A DNA stretch of 58,398 bases from Levilactobacillus parabrevis ATCC 53295 (GTDB lineage: Bacteria; Bacillota; Bacilli; Lactobacillales; Lactobacillaceae): assembly GCF_001434055.1 (NCBI RefSeq), contig NZ_AZCZ01000016.1, positions 1 to 58,398 of the forward strand, read 5' to 3'. Within the stretch, counting starts at the first letter, position 1. Each line of letters opens with the position of its first letter. Position numbers and translations under genes: made by a program. The notes below the pieces were generated by a model. It did no database searches. It saw nothing but the letters and a program-made list of their open reading frames with translations, and had not been told where the DNA came from. Of this stretch, positions 24,888 to 33,072 are shown in pieces.

Positions 24888-25814
24888 ATGCACAGATCAC
24901 ACCATTTAAGAATTCGGTCCTTACTGGTTGCAGCAGCATCGGCCCTACTATTCGCACCGGCCATTGCTACCAGCACCGTTACCGCTCAAGCGGCCAGCGT
25001 GAACCCTTCATCAGCAACTCTAAAGAAGTCAGCGCGTTATTATCGAAAACACGCCAAGACCTTAGGGAAGAAGTACAAGCTGGCATTCGACGCCCAAACG
25101 GGGCTTAAAAAGAATGGTAAAGCGACTGTCTACATCAACACCAAAGACGCCAAGCTTAAAAGTAGTGTTAAGATTGCCATGAATTATTGGAATAAGAAGC
25201 TCGGTAAGAAAGAATTCGTTCAGGGTTCTAAGAAGCATCACACCTTGACCTTCTCCGTCTCCAAAGCCAAGGCAACGAAGAACGATCAGAGTGATGCGTG
25301 GTGGACACCTGGCAAGAAGAAACTGCAAGTTCGCTGGTCTTATTACCAAGCCGAAACAAAGAATATTGGGATTGCTATGACAAATCAGCTTAACGATGCC
25401 TTCTACAAGAAGTATGCTAAGACGATTGAAGCCAAAGCCAAGGCTAACTTGACTGCTAAGGGCGTCACTTCTACTGACAGCAATTACCAGACTGAATTCA
25501 ATGCTGAAGCCGAAGCCGTTGAGAAGTCGTTACCAGCCTACGCAACGCTTAAAAACGAAGTTAAGGGTGTCAATACCGTAGCCAAGAATGGACGGATGTA
25601 TGAATACGCCAGCACGATTGCCCATGAGTTGGGTCACGTGATGGGGCTGAATCATTCCCCTAAGAAGTCTGATCTCATGTACTTTGAGAGCGGCAGCAAC
25701 AACGTTTATAGCTACAAGAAGGTCAACCAAGGATTGTCCAAGTACAACCCGATTACGAAGACCGATAAGAACCGGGCCAAGCTTGCTCTGAAGATTTATA
25801 CGGCTGTCCACTAA
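24888..25814 (+). CDS. Secreted matrixin-like zinc metalloprotease
   Basis: A 308-residue exported protein: signal peptide with cleavage near TAQA-A (residues 33-36), then a lysine-rich body with the metzincin motif HELGHVMGLNH at 246-256, which binds zinc through three histidines, and a probable Met-turn at DLM (262-264). The fold matches peptidase family M10 matrixins, common in lactobacilli as small secreted proteases. ATG at 24888 chosen for GAGGAGGT. The substrate could be surface proteins or host matrix; this is not visible. Confidence 0.88.
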   Translation: MHRSHHLRIRSLLVAAASALLFAPAIATSTVTAQAASVNPSSATLKKSARYYRKHAKTLGKKYKLAFDAQTGLKKNGKATVYINTKDAKLKSSVKIAMNYWNKKLGKKEFVQGSKKHHTLTFSVSKAKATKNDQSDAWWTPGKKKLQVRWSYYQAETKNIGIAMTNQLNDAFYKKYAKTIEAKAKANLTAKGVTSTDSNYQTEFNAEAEAVEKSLPAYATLKNEVKGVNTVAKNGRMYEYASTIAHELGHVMGLNHSPKKSDLMYFESGSNNVYSYKKVNQGLSKYNPITKTDKNRAKLALKIYTAVH

Positions 25815-25828
25815 ATTTACACGAACTG

Positions 25829-25859
25829 AGTCATTCGGAATTTTCCGAATGACTTTTTT
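25829..25859 (+). terminator. Terminator after the matrixin gene
   Basis: Stem AGTCATTCGGAA / TTCCGAATGACT followed by T6. Confidence 0.88.
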
Positions 25860-25992
25860 GTTGTCGTCCACCTTCCACCCAAACGCTTTCTTTACTCTTG
25901 CAATCTAACTGTAATCAATTGTAAATCTGTAGTAACCTGTTAGCCGGTCACACCGTGTACAATGAAAGGCAAAGACTGAGGAGGATGTATTC

Positions 25993-26937
25993 ATGCAAAT
26001 TAAGTTACATAAGTTAGTTGCAGGTGTTGCGGCCTTTGCCGCTGTATTAGCCGTCGGGGTTGGATTAAACACGACTACTGCTAACGCCGCTGGTAAGAAA
26101 GTTGCCGACATTTCGCAATATCAAGGGAACGTTAACTGGAAAAAAGCATCTAAGGACTTAAAGTACGCTATCATTCGTGTGCAACACGGAAGCAAAGGCG
26201 ACGCTGGTTATATGATCGATAGCAAGCGGAACGTCAACGCTAATGGAGCTTACAAGTATGGTGTTCCATTCGGCCAATATATGTTTGCCGAATTCACGAG
26301 CGTTAAGGATGCCCAACAAGAAGCCAAGGACTTCTACAAGCGCAGTAACAAACACACCAAATTCTTTGTCCTTGATGAAGAAAAGCGGATGCCTTCTGCT
26401 AAGGGTAAGGAACAAACTTACGTCAATGCTTGGCTGAAGACGATGCGTGGTCTGACCGACAAGCCTCTGATCATGTACGCCGGCGAATACTACGCGAACT
26501 CTCACAAGCTGAATTTTGACAAGTTCGATGGGACTTGGATTGCCAAGTACAGTTCCATTAAGCCTAAGGTTGCTGGCACGTCCGTTGACTTGTGGCAATA
26601 CACCAGCAAAGGTCGGGTTTCCGGAATCAGCGGGAACGTTGATTTGAACAAGGTCTTAGACAGTTCTGCCGTTAACAAGTGGTTCTCTGGTAACGACAAG
26701 AAGGCCAAAGCTAGTTACTTCAAGAGTGCCGACGACGTTACTGGTATCAAGACGAAGAAGACCGTTTACGAATACAAGTCTACGTCATTCACCAGTAACA
26801 AGCGGAGTACTAAGGTCAAGGCTGGCACTAAGTTAGCCATTAAGGCCATCACCAAGAACAGTAAAAATGCCTACCGTTTCCAATTAACGAACGGGCATTA
26901 CGTCACGGCCAATAAGGCGTACGTGGCAACTTACTAA
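25993..26937 (+). CDS. Secreted GH25 lysozyme with C-terminal surface domain
   Basis: A 314-residue exported muramidase. The signal peptide ends near ANA-A (residue 32). The GH25 catalytic domain follows at 37-225, with DISQYQG (first Asp) and FFVLDEE (DxE pair) plus VDLWQYTS. From about 250 a domain of the kind TKKTVYEYKS...VKAGTKLAIKAI...YRFQLTNGHYVTANKAYV resembles the small lactobacillus wall-attachment domains (DUF5776-like). Start follows GAGGAGG. Probably an autolysin. Confidence 0.92.
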   Translation: MQIKLHKLVAGVAAFAAVLAVGVGLNTTTANAAGKKVADISQYQGNVNWKKASKDLKYAIIRVQHGSKGDAGYMIDSKRNVNANGAYKYGVPFGQYMFAEFTSVKDAQQEAKDFYKRSNKHTKFFVLDEEKRMPSAKGKEQTYVNAWLKTMRGLTDKPLIMYAGEYYANSHKLNFDKFDGTWIAKYSSIKPKVAGTSVDLWQYTSKGRVSGISGNVDLNKVLDSSAVNKWFSGNDKKAKASYFKSADDVTGIKTKKTVYEYKSTSFTSNKRSTKVKAGTKLAIKAITKNSKNAYRFQLTNGHYVTANKAYVATY

Positions 26938-26949
26938 AATGCTACGTTG

Positions 26950-26977
26950 AAAAGGCATCCCGCGGGATGTCTTTTTT
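26950..26977 (+). terminator. Terminator after the lysozyme gene
   Basis: Palindrome AAAGGCATCCCGCGGGATGTCTTT followed by T-run. Confidence 0.85.
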
Positions 26978-27098
26978 CGTCCCCACACGCTGATGGCACG
27001 CAACCATGAGCACCCAACACGAGATTTGCGCGCATGGTCAGTTATGAAAGCGATTAATTATGCTATCATAAACTTATCAATACCTGGGGGGTCTCATT

Positions 27099-28049
27099 AT
27101 GCATCAAGGTTTACTACTGGTTAATTTAGGCTCACCGGCGTCGCCACAAACCGCGGATGTCCGGGCTTATCTCAAAACATTTCTCAGTGACCGTAGCGTG
27201 ATTGAAATGCCACCCGCACTGTGGCAGCCGATTTTGCAGGGCATAATCCTACCATTGCGGTCATGGCGGTCAGCAACCTTTTACCAACACATCTGGACCA
27301 AAGAAGGTTCGCCACTAATTGTCTATACCCAACGCATCACACAACAGGTACAATCACAGCTACCCGGTTGGGATGTTCGTTACGCCATGACTTATGGTGA
27401 ACCGGATATTGCCAAAACGTTGAAATCCATGGTACAGGCGGGGTGCGCTAATATCGTGCTTCTCCCGCTCTTTCCACAATACACACAAAGTACCCACGAC
27501 GCGATCTTCAAGCAAGCGGCGACCAGTCAGGCACCACTGACCACCATCCGTCACTTCTATCAGGACAGTGCTTACCTCGATCTGTTGGCCGACCAGGTGT
27601 GGCAGGCTTATCAGCAGGGAAGCTTTGATGCCGTCCTCTTCAGCTATCACAGCATTCCCAGCGCCATGGTCGCTCACGGCGATCCCTACCCTACGGAATG
27701 TCAGACCACGACTCAAGGCGTACTGGCCCGCCTACCCAACCTGCCTGCCACCAAGGTTCAGACCGTCTATCAGTCTAAATTCGGCCCGATGCCTTGGCAG
27801 AAGCCCTATCTCAAAAACACGTTAATGCAACTAGTCGAGCTGGGCAAACGCAACGTCTTAATTGCGACACCATCCTTCGTAGCCGACTGTCTAGAAACGC
27901 TGGAGGAAGACTACGTTCAGAACTATCAAACGTTTAAAGCCAGCGGTGGTGACACTTTCCAAATGGTCCCGCCCATGAATGATGATCCCCGTTTTGCCAA
28001 GGTTCTAGCCAACCTCGCGCGACGAAAGGTCCGTGATGTCCATGCCTAA
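27099..28049 (+). CDS. hemH: Ferrochelatase
   Basis: A 316-residue ferrochelatase that inserts iron into (copro)porphyrin. Signatures are LLVNLGSPASP at the N-terminus, the metal-binding histidine in FSYHSIP and the acid in ADCLETLEEDY. The rest of heme synthesis is normally absent in lactobacilli, so it may act on imported porphyrin. Start follows GGGGGG. It overlaps mntH by 14 bases, linking iron insertion to manganese/iron uptake. Confidence 0.93.
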   Translation: MHQGLLLVNLGSPASPQTADVRAYLKTFLSDRSVIEMPPALWQPILQGIILPLRSWRSATFYQHIWTKEGSPLIVYTQRITQQVQSQLPGWDVRYAMTYGEPDIAKTLKSMVQAGCANIVLLPLFPQYTQSTHDAIFKQAATSQAPLTTIRHFYQDSAYLDLLADQVWQAYQQGSFDAVLFSYHSIPSAMVAHGDPYPTECQTTTQGVLARLPNLPATKVQTVYQSKFGPMPWQKPYLKNTLMQLVELGKRNVLIATPSFVADCLETLEEDYVQNYQTFKASGGDTFQMVPPMNDDPRFAKVLANLARRKVRDVHA

Positions 28050-29364
28050 TCCAGACCGTCCTAGTCTCGACGAAGTCAATCAGAGCGTTGCTGTTCCCAA
28101 CAATGGGGCATCATTTTTTCAAAAGTTTCTCGCGTACAGCGGTCCCGGAGCCTTAGTGGCCGTGGGTTACATGGATCCCGGTAACTGGCTCACGTCACTA
28201 GCCGGTGGGAGTCAATATCGCTATCAACTCCTAGCCGTTCTGGTAATCGCCATTCTCGTCGCCATGTTCATGCAGACCCTCGCTATCAAATTAGGCGTTG
28301 TCGCCCGTCGCGACCTTGCGCAGGCCATCGCAGCACGAGTCCCCACTCCCATTCGCTACATTCTCTGGCTACTCAATGAAATTGCCATGATGGCCACCGA
28401 TCTGACTGGTGTTGTCGGGACTGCCATCGCACTAAAGCTACTACTAGGCTTACCGCTGGTCTACGGCATCCTTCTCACAATTGCGGATGTTTTGATTGTG
28501 CTCCTCTTCTTACGCTTTGGCATTCGCCGCGTTGAGTTCATTGTTCTGGTTGCAATTCTGACGGTTGGCGTCATTTTTGCCATTGAAGTTGGTCGGGCTC
28601 ACCCGGCTGTCCCCGCCATCCTGCAAGGTGTCATCCCCACCACTAGTTTGCTGACAGACCACTCCAAACTAATTCTGAGTGTTGGGATCATCGGGGCAAC
28701 CATCATGCCTCACAACCTCTACCTCCACTCCTCGTTGGCCCAGAGTCGACGCTACGATGTGCACGACCCCGCCCAAGTTAACGAGGCACTACGTTTTGGC
28801 AAATGGGATTCCAACGTCCACTTGTTTGCCGCGCTAATTGTGAACGCGCTCTTACTGATTCTTGGCGGCACCCTCTTCTTTGGTCGGACCGGCCAGTTAT
28901 CCAGTCTGCAGGCCGTCTTTAACGGTTTAAAAAATTCGACAATTGTCGGCAGTCTTGCCAGTCCTCTGATGAGTTGGTTATTTGCCTTTGCTCTGCTGAT
29001 TACCGGTCTGATTTCCTCTATCACCAGCACCCTTTCCGGTCAGATCGTGATGGAAGGCTACATTCACATTCGCCTGCCGCTCTGGCAACGGCGCCTACTA
29101 ACCCGGTTTGTGACACTGATTCCCATCCTAATCATTGGCTGGCTAATTGGCTTTAACGACCGCACATTTGAGCATTTGATTGTCTACGCCCAGGTAACGC
29201 TCAGCATTGCCCTGCCGTTTACACTATTTCCAATGGTCGCGTTGACGGGCAATCGCCACCTACTGGGGATACACGCCAATCGCCGTTGGGTCACGCTGGT
29301 GGGGTACTGCTTAACTGCAGTGATCACAATTTTTAACCTTCAACTTTTATTAGACTTGCTATAA
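28036..29364 (+). CDS. mntH: Nramp-family divalent metal transporter
   Basis: A 442-residue proton-coupled Mn/Fe importer with about 11 membrane segments. The metal-site motifs DPGNWLTSLAGG near residue 51 and MPHNLYLHSSL near 225 are intact. It starts inside the hemH end (AAAGG six bases before the chosen ATG), so the two are translationally coupled. High manganese uptake is typical of lactobacilli. I see no MntR box or Mn riboswitch. Confidence 0.95.
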   Translation: MSMPNPDRPSLDEVNQSVAVPNNGASFFQKFLAYSGPGALVAVGYMDPGNWLTSLAGGSQYRYQLLAVLVIAILVAMFMQTLAIKLGVVARRDLAQAIAARVPTPIRYILWLLNEIAMMATDLTGVVGTAIALKLLLGLPLVYGILLTIADVLIVLLFLRFGIRRVEFIVLVAILTVGVIFAIEVGRAHPAVPAILQGVIPTTSLLTDHSKLILSVGIIGATIMPHNLYLHSSLAQSRRYDVHDPAQVNEALRFGKWDSNVHLFAALIVNALLLILGGTLFFGRTGQLSSLQAVFNGLKNSTIVGSLASPLMSWLFAFALLITGLISSITSTLSGQIVMEGYIHIRLPLWQRRLLTRFVTLIPILIIGWLIGFNDRTFEHLIVYAQVTLSIALPFTLFPMVALTGNRHLLGIHANRRWVTLVGYCLTAVITIFNLQLLLDLL

Positions 29365-29400
29365 AAAACGAGGACCTTGGCAATTGCCAGAGTCCTCGTT
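29363..29400. terminator. Terminator between mntH and GH8
   Basis: Stem ACGAGGAC..TTGGC / GCCA..GTCCTCGT. The T6 run is on the minus strand, so it chiefly ends the GH8 transcript. Confidence 0.85.
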
Positions 29401-29462
29401 ATGTCTCTAAATGTTCCTTGCTACAACGGATACCGCTTGGTAAGCTAACCTCATGCTTTCCC

Positions 29463-30593
29463 TTACGATAACCCAGTCACCACCTGTAACGTGGCGGAAT
29501 AGTAATTGTGCTTTTCAATGGTCTTAGGCATCTGCTTAGCCGTTTTCTTCTTCAATGACGTCTTCTTCATGGTCGTAGCCGCAAAGTGAACTGGCGCCGT
29601 AAACGCCGTGTTCACGTAACTGTTGACAGCTCGCCCGCCTAGCGTGTAAACAGCGGTAATCTTCTTTTTCTTATTGAAGAAGGTCAGTTGCTTCGTCAAG
29701 GCTTTCTTGGTCACACTATCCTTACTGAGCTTGTACGTCTGTGCCAAGCGCCATGGAACCCGGTTAGCGTTATACCCGACTTGATTATCGGTCCCAGATT
29801 CGATGCTGTAAGGTTTAACGGCCTTGAGCTTGATGCTCTTGCCCGTTGCCAAGATAAAGTCGGGGAATAGTCCCGTCTTATGCCGTGCACTAAGCTTCTT
29901 AACGGCGACTTGACTGCGTTTAGCAACCTTGGTCCAGGTACTATCCTTGGTGTACTTAGCGAACGTCTTGAAGTAGCCGGTCATCAGATCTGAGGACCGC
30001 AGCTTGCTGACATCGTAACTGTTCGTGGCCCAATTTCCCATCGTTGGCAAATAGGTTGTCTTGTTGATTTCCTTTTGCTTAATAGCCTTGATGAGCTTCT
30101 TAGCCGCTGCCCGATAATTAGTCTTCTTACTGCCCCACTTCTTATCAGCCAAAATTAACGCGTACGCAATATCCAAATCTCCATCAGTCGCAGAATTCTT
30201 CTGTGAACCGGTACTCGTCATCTTGCCAGAACGCTTGGTCTGTTGCCACTGCATCAGTGGCACCTTACTGGAGACCCGGTGAGCCCGATAATACTTGTAC
30301 ATTTGATTAAAGGTGGCGTGAGTATTGGCCCCCTTCTTGGCTGCCAGCACGGCCGCCAGCATCCCATACCCCTGACCCTCGGATAGCGCGGTTGTGGTCC
30401 CTTGCCCATTATTAGACTTCACATACTTCTGCGTCTTACCACCCACGTATACCTTTTGCCACTGCTTGTACTGGGTAACTGCTTGGCTAGTCTTGGCCTG
30501 GGCCGGCGTTGGTTGAACGCTGGTTAATCCCCAGACGAGGCCGCCGACAAACACGATACCCAATAAATTAGCTAAAATTTTCCGTTTTCGCAT
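29463..30593 (-). CDS. Secreted GH8 glycoside hydrolase
   Basis: A 376-residue exported enzyme with signal peptide ending near AQA-K (residue 33). GH8 hallmarks are the catalytic Glu72 in ALSEGQGYGM and the acidic ATDGDLDIAY at 136-143. The family contains endoglucanases, licheninases, chitosanases and the BcsZ-type cellulases of polysaccharide synthesis loci. The specificity here is unknown; the very basic body suggests an anionic surface polymer environment. ATG at 30593 chosen for GAGGAG. No polysaccharide synthase gene is near. Confidence 0.88.
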   Translation of the reverse strand: MRKRKILANLLGIVFVGGLVWGLTSVQPTPAQAKTSQAVTQYKQWQKVYVGGKTQKYVKSNNGQGTTTALSEGQGYGMLAAVLAAKKGANTHATFNQMYKYYRAHRVSSKVPLMQWQQTKRSGKMTSTGSQKNSATDGDLDIAYALILADKKWGSKKTNYRAAAKKLIKAIKQKEINKTTYLPTMGNWATNSYDVSKLRSSDLMTGYFKTFAKYTKDSTWTKVAKRSQVAVKKLSARHKTGLFPDFILATGKSIKLKAVKPYSIESGTDNQVGYNANRVPWRLAQTYKLSKDSVTKKALTKQLTFFNKKKKITAVYTLGGRAVNSYVNTAFTAPVHFAATTMKKTSLKKKTAKQMPKTIEKHNYYSATLQVVTGLS

Positions 30594-30694
30594 GCTGTCT
30601 GACTCCTCAATTTCAGAATAGGTTGCTTCCTTCAATTATGCAATATTTCCCTAGAATTGTCGCCGGAAATGGCCCACCCGCACCTTTTTGACCC

Positions 30695-30740
30695 GAAAAA
30701 ATTACGCCCCACAACCATCATTGGTCGTGAGACGTAATTC
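30695..30740 (-). terminator. Terminator of the MerR-cupin-CMD operon
   Basis: Stem GAATTACG.. / ..CGTAATTT with inner CACGACCA / TGGTTGTG, followed on the minus strand by T6. Confidence 0.8.
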
Positions 30741-30743
30741 GAG

Positions 30744-31064
30744 CTAGTCCTTAAAAACTTCCTTCGCAATACCAAATGCAGACCACGCCTTAGGCCAGCC
30801 AACGTAGAAAGCTAAATGCGTGATCACTTCGGCAATTTCATCCTTGGTGATACCATTGCCCTTCCCAATCTTCATGTGTGCGGGCAATTGCTCAAAATTT
30901 CCCCCAGAGATCAGCGCAGAAATCGTGATCAAACTCCGCTGGTGTGCGGACAATTGTTCCTCCCGTGACCAAACTTGCCCAAACAAGACATCGTCATTCA
31001 GTTCAGCAAACTTAGGGGCAAATTCACCCAAGTTATCCCGACCAGCCGTTTGTTTCTTTGCCAT
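30744..31064 (-). CDS. Carboxymuconolactone decarboxylase (CMD) family protein
   Basis: A 106-residue CMD-like protein with the conserved SREEQLSAHQRSLITISALIS and EVITHLAFYVGWPKAW segments. It contains no cysteine, so it cannot be an AhpD-type peroxidase. Third gene of merR-cupin-CMD, a common arrangement with stress or redox regulators. Actual reaction unknown. Confidence 0.85.
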   Translation of the reverse strand: MAKKQTAGRDNLGEFAPKFAELNDDVLFGQVWSREEQLSAHQRSLITISALISGGNFEQLPAHMKIGKGNGITKDEIAEVITHLAFYVGWPKAWSAFGIAKEVFKD

Positions 31065-31078
31065 AATTTACTAACCTC

Positions 31079-31489
31079 CTAGTCTAAAGCATCATAATGA
31101 GCGTCGTCAACGGGTTCCAGCCATTCTGGAGTTCCAGCCGTAATGGCGATATGACTAAACCAACTATCCTTGGTTGCACCGTGCCAATGCTTGACGCCAT
31201 CTTTGGTCACAACCACGTCACCAGCATGTAACCGCCGAGCGGGTTGGCCAGCTTCTTGATACCAACCCTCACCACCGGTAACTAGCAAAATCTGAAACCC
31301 ATTGTGATGAATGTGCCAGTTGTTTCGGCAACCGGGTTCAAAGGTCACGTTACCGACACCCACACTAACATCCGGATCATTCACCAAGCCTTGTAAGTAG
31401 CTTTGACCGGTGAAAAAGTCTTGATAGGCGACATTCTTATCGCCAACCGGAAAAATAACACCGTACTTAATATCTTCATTTTTTACCAT
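31079..31489 (-). CDS. Cupin-domain protein
   Basis: A 136-residue single cupin barrel. Metal-binding residues are in NWHIHHNGFQILL and VKHWHGATKD. Start at 31489 follows GAAGGAG at nine bases. It lies between the MerR regulator and the CMD protein; together the two may act on the same small-molecule substrate. Function not known. Confidence 0.85.
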   Translation of the reverse strand: MVKNEDIKYGVIFPVGDKNVAYQDFFTGQSYLQGLVNDPDVSVGVGNVTFEPGCRNNWHIHHNGFQILLVTGGEGWYQEAGQPARRLHAGDVVVTKDGVKHWHGATKDSWFSHIAITAGTPEWLEPVDDAHYDALD

Positions 31490-31503
31490 CTTAAAACGCT
31501 CCT

Positions 31504-31932
31504 TCACTTGTCATTGAATCGTTGTAAATAATCATGAAAGCTCTCGGAATCGGCAATGGTCTGATCCACCTTACCATCGTACCAATCGATTTTTCGGCTC
31601 AGTACTTGCAGGTGCATCTGAAGTTCCGCGATATCAGCCTCGGCATCATCCTTGGTCTTCTGTAGCATCGCGCGTCGTTCTGGAATGGTCGCATCGCCCT
31701 TGGCCCGCAGCTTAACGTAACGCTTCAAATCATTGAGCCGCATCCCAGTTCCTTTCAGATGCAAAATGAAGCCCACCCAGCGAATATCTTCGTCGGTGTA
31801 ATACCGCACACCATTCTCATCACGCTGGGACTTCACCAACCCCTGATCCTCATAATATCGTAACGTGTACGTGGATAGACCAACTAATTTGGCAAACTCA
31901 CCAATCCGGTAATGCCGCTGTACTTCAGCCAT
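31504..31932 (-). CDS. MerR-family transcriptional regulator
   Basis: A 142-residue regulator: winged helix RIGEFAKLVGLSTYTLRYYEDQGLV at the N-terminus, then a long dimerisation helix near 80-120. No conserved metal cysteines are present, so it belongs to the aldehyde/electrophile- or small-molecule-type MerR proteins rather than metal sensors. It heads the operon and should control it through the dyad in its own promoter. Start follows GGAGG. Confidence 0.92.
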   Translation of the reverse strand: MAEVQRHYRIGEFAKLVGLSTYTLRYYEDQGLVKSQRDENGVRYYTDEDIRWVGFILHLKGTGMRLNDLKRYVKLRAKGDATIPERRAMLQKTKDDAEADIAELQMHLQVLSRKIDWYDGKVDQTIADSESFHDYLQRFNDK

Positions 31933-31963
31933 CAAACTGCCTCCTTGAATTTCTTACACGACC

Positions 31964-31995
31964 TAGTAAACACCTTTGAGTGCACTTTAAGTCAA
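31964..31995 (-). promoter_or_regulatory. MerR-type promoter with operator dyad
   Basis: Minus strand: TTGACT, 20-base spacer, TTACTA. The overlong spacer, diagnostic for MerR control, holds the dyad CTTAAAGTGCACTCAAAG (31974-31991; core AGTGCACT). Confidence 0.75.
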
Positions 31996-32031
31996 CCCTT
32001 ACTCTGCAAAAGTTTTTCCCTGTATGAGAAA

Positions 32032-32058
32032 AGAGTTTGAGAACTAGTCCCAAACTCT
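32032..32058 (-). terminator. Terminator of the tetR gene
   Basis: Stem AGAGTTTG / CAAACTCT around a short loop, followed by TTTTC on the minus strand. Confidence 0.65.
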
Positions 32059-32066
32059 CCTCGTTA

Positions 32067-32636
32067 TTATTCCACCGCAATTTGATCGATTGCCAACTGC
32101 ATCATCAGCTGGAAACGTTCATCAATCTTACGCTGAGGCAACGTTAAATAGCCCCCTAGTTCTTGCATGATAAAACCAAATAAGGCCGACCGATAGAGTG
32201 TCGATTCCACCAGACTGTGATTATCCGCACCATCCAAGAGGTGTAGACTCCGAAACATTTGATTGTATAGATCACTCAATGCTTGATGGGTACGCTTCAA
32301 CTGTCGCAGATCATTCGGATTGATTAAGATGGGGGCCAGATGCTTCTCATGACGGCACCCCTTGCGAAACTCCTGGGCGAAGACCATCAAGGCCTCCTTA
32401 CCCCCCACCCCAAATAAACGTCGCATAAGTCGCTCACTGAGCTGATTGACAAACCGCAGGCCCACTTGATCCAACAGATCCGTCAAACTATCTGCATAGT
32501 TATAAACGGACTGGGGCCGAATTTCTAACGCGTCCGCTAAGGCTCGAATCGTCAGATTATCCAATCCTCGTTCTGCAATCAGCTGATCCGCACGGTCCAA
32601 AACAATCTCCCTAGTCAACGTTCGCCGTTTTACCAT
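32067..32636 (-). CDS. TetR-family transcriptional regulator
   Basis: A 189-residue regulator. The helix-turn-helix LDNLTIRALADALEIRPQSVYNY occupies residues 24-46, followed by a helical ligand-binding domain resembling the TetR C-terminal (WHG-like) type. Target genes are unknown; the only close upstream neighbour on the same strand is the small 44-residue frame. Start follows GAAGAGG. Confidence 0.9.
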   Translation of the reverse strand: MVKRRTLTREIVLDRADQLIAERGLDNLTIRALADALEIRPQSVYNYADSLTDLLDQVGLRFVNQLSERLMRRLFGVGGKEALMVFAQEFRKGCRHEKHLAPILINPNDLRQLKRTHQALSDLYNQMFRSLHLLDGADNHSLVESTLYRSALFGFIMQELGGYLTLPQRKIDERFQLMMQLAIDQIAVE

Positions 32637-32728
32637 GTTCTCGCCTCTTCCTGAAGTTCTTCTAGATTATTATACATTGAAAGGGCTTTAACTTAAACTA
32701 CATTACCTGTTTATCACCTAAAATATTA

Positions 32729-32863
32729 TTATCTTAATATGTTGTTCTCGTGCCGGAACAATTCGGCCATAGGTGCCCACGCTTGACCATAACCGCCACC
32801 AATTAACGCGCTCCCCAGCATCGCTAATAACCAACTACGTTTGAATTCCGCCGACTGTTTCAT
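32729..32863 (-). CDS. Small membrane or exported peptide, 44 aa
   Basis: A 44-codon frame with the near-ideal ribosome site AGGAGGACAAT. The product MKQSAEFKRSW... has a basic start, one hydrophobic segment at residues 11-24 (WLLAMLGSALIGGG) and a polar tail. It could be a single-pass peptide or the stump of a longer transporter that has lost its 3' part. Upstream, TTAACT-17-TATGCT is a possible promoter near 32950-32980. Not recognised. Confidence 0.5.
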   Translation of the reverse strand: MKQSAEFKRSWLLAMLGSALIGGGYGQAWAPMAELFRHENNILR

Positions 32864-33072
32864 ATTGTCCTCCTATTTAACTATCCGCCAATTAAACTGC
32901 CCAGCGATAAATATAGTAACTCCCCGAAGAATGATTCATAAGCTGAACTTGAATTTCACTTAGTATAGCATATAGTTGTCAGCTAAGATAGTTAATTCTG
33001 TTATAAATATTTCGATAAAACGGCAGCCTGCGTGCTCCACAGACTGCCGCCTAACATTAGCGTCTAAAACGG

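Noticed and set aside
27000-27098. Mn riboswitch, MntR box or cre before hemH-mntH
   Set aside because: No matching structure. TGAAAGCGATTAAT resembles cre but lacks the final CA.
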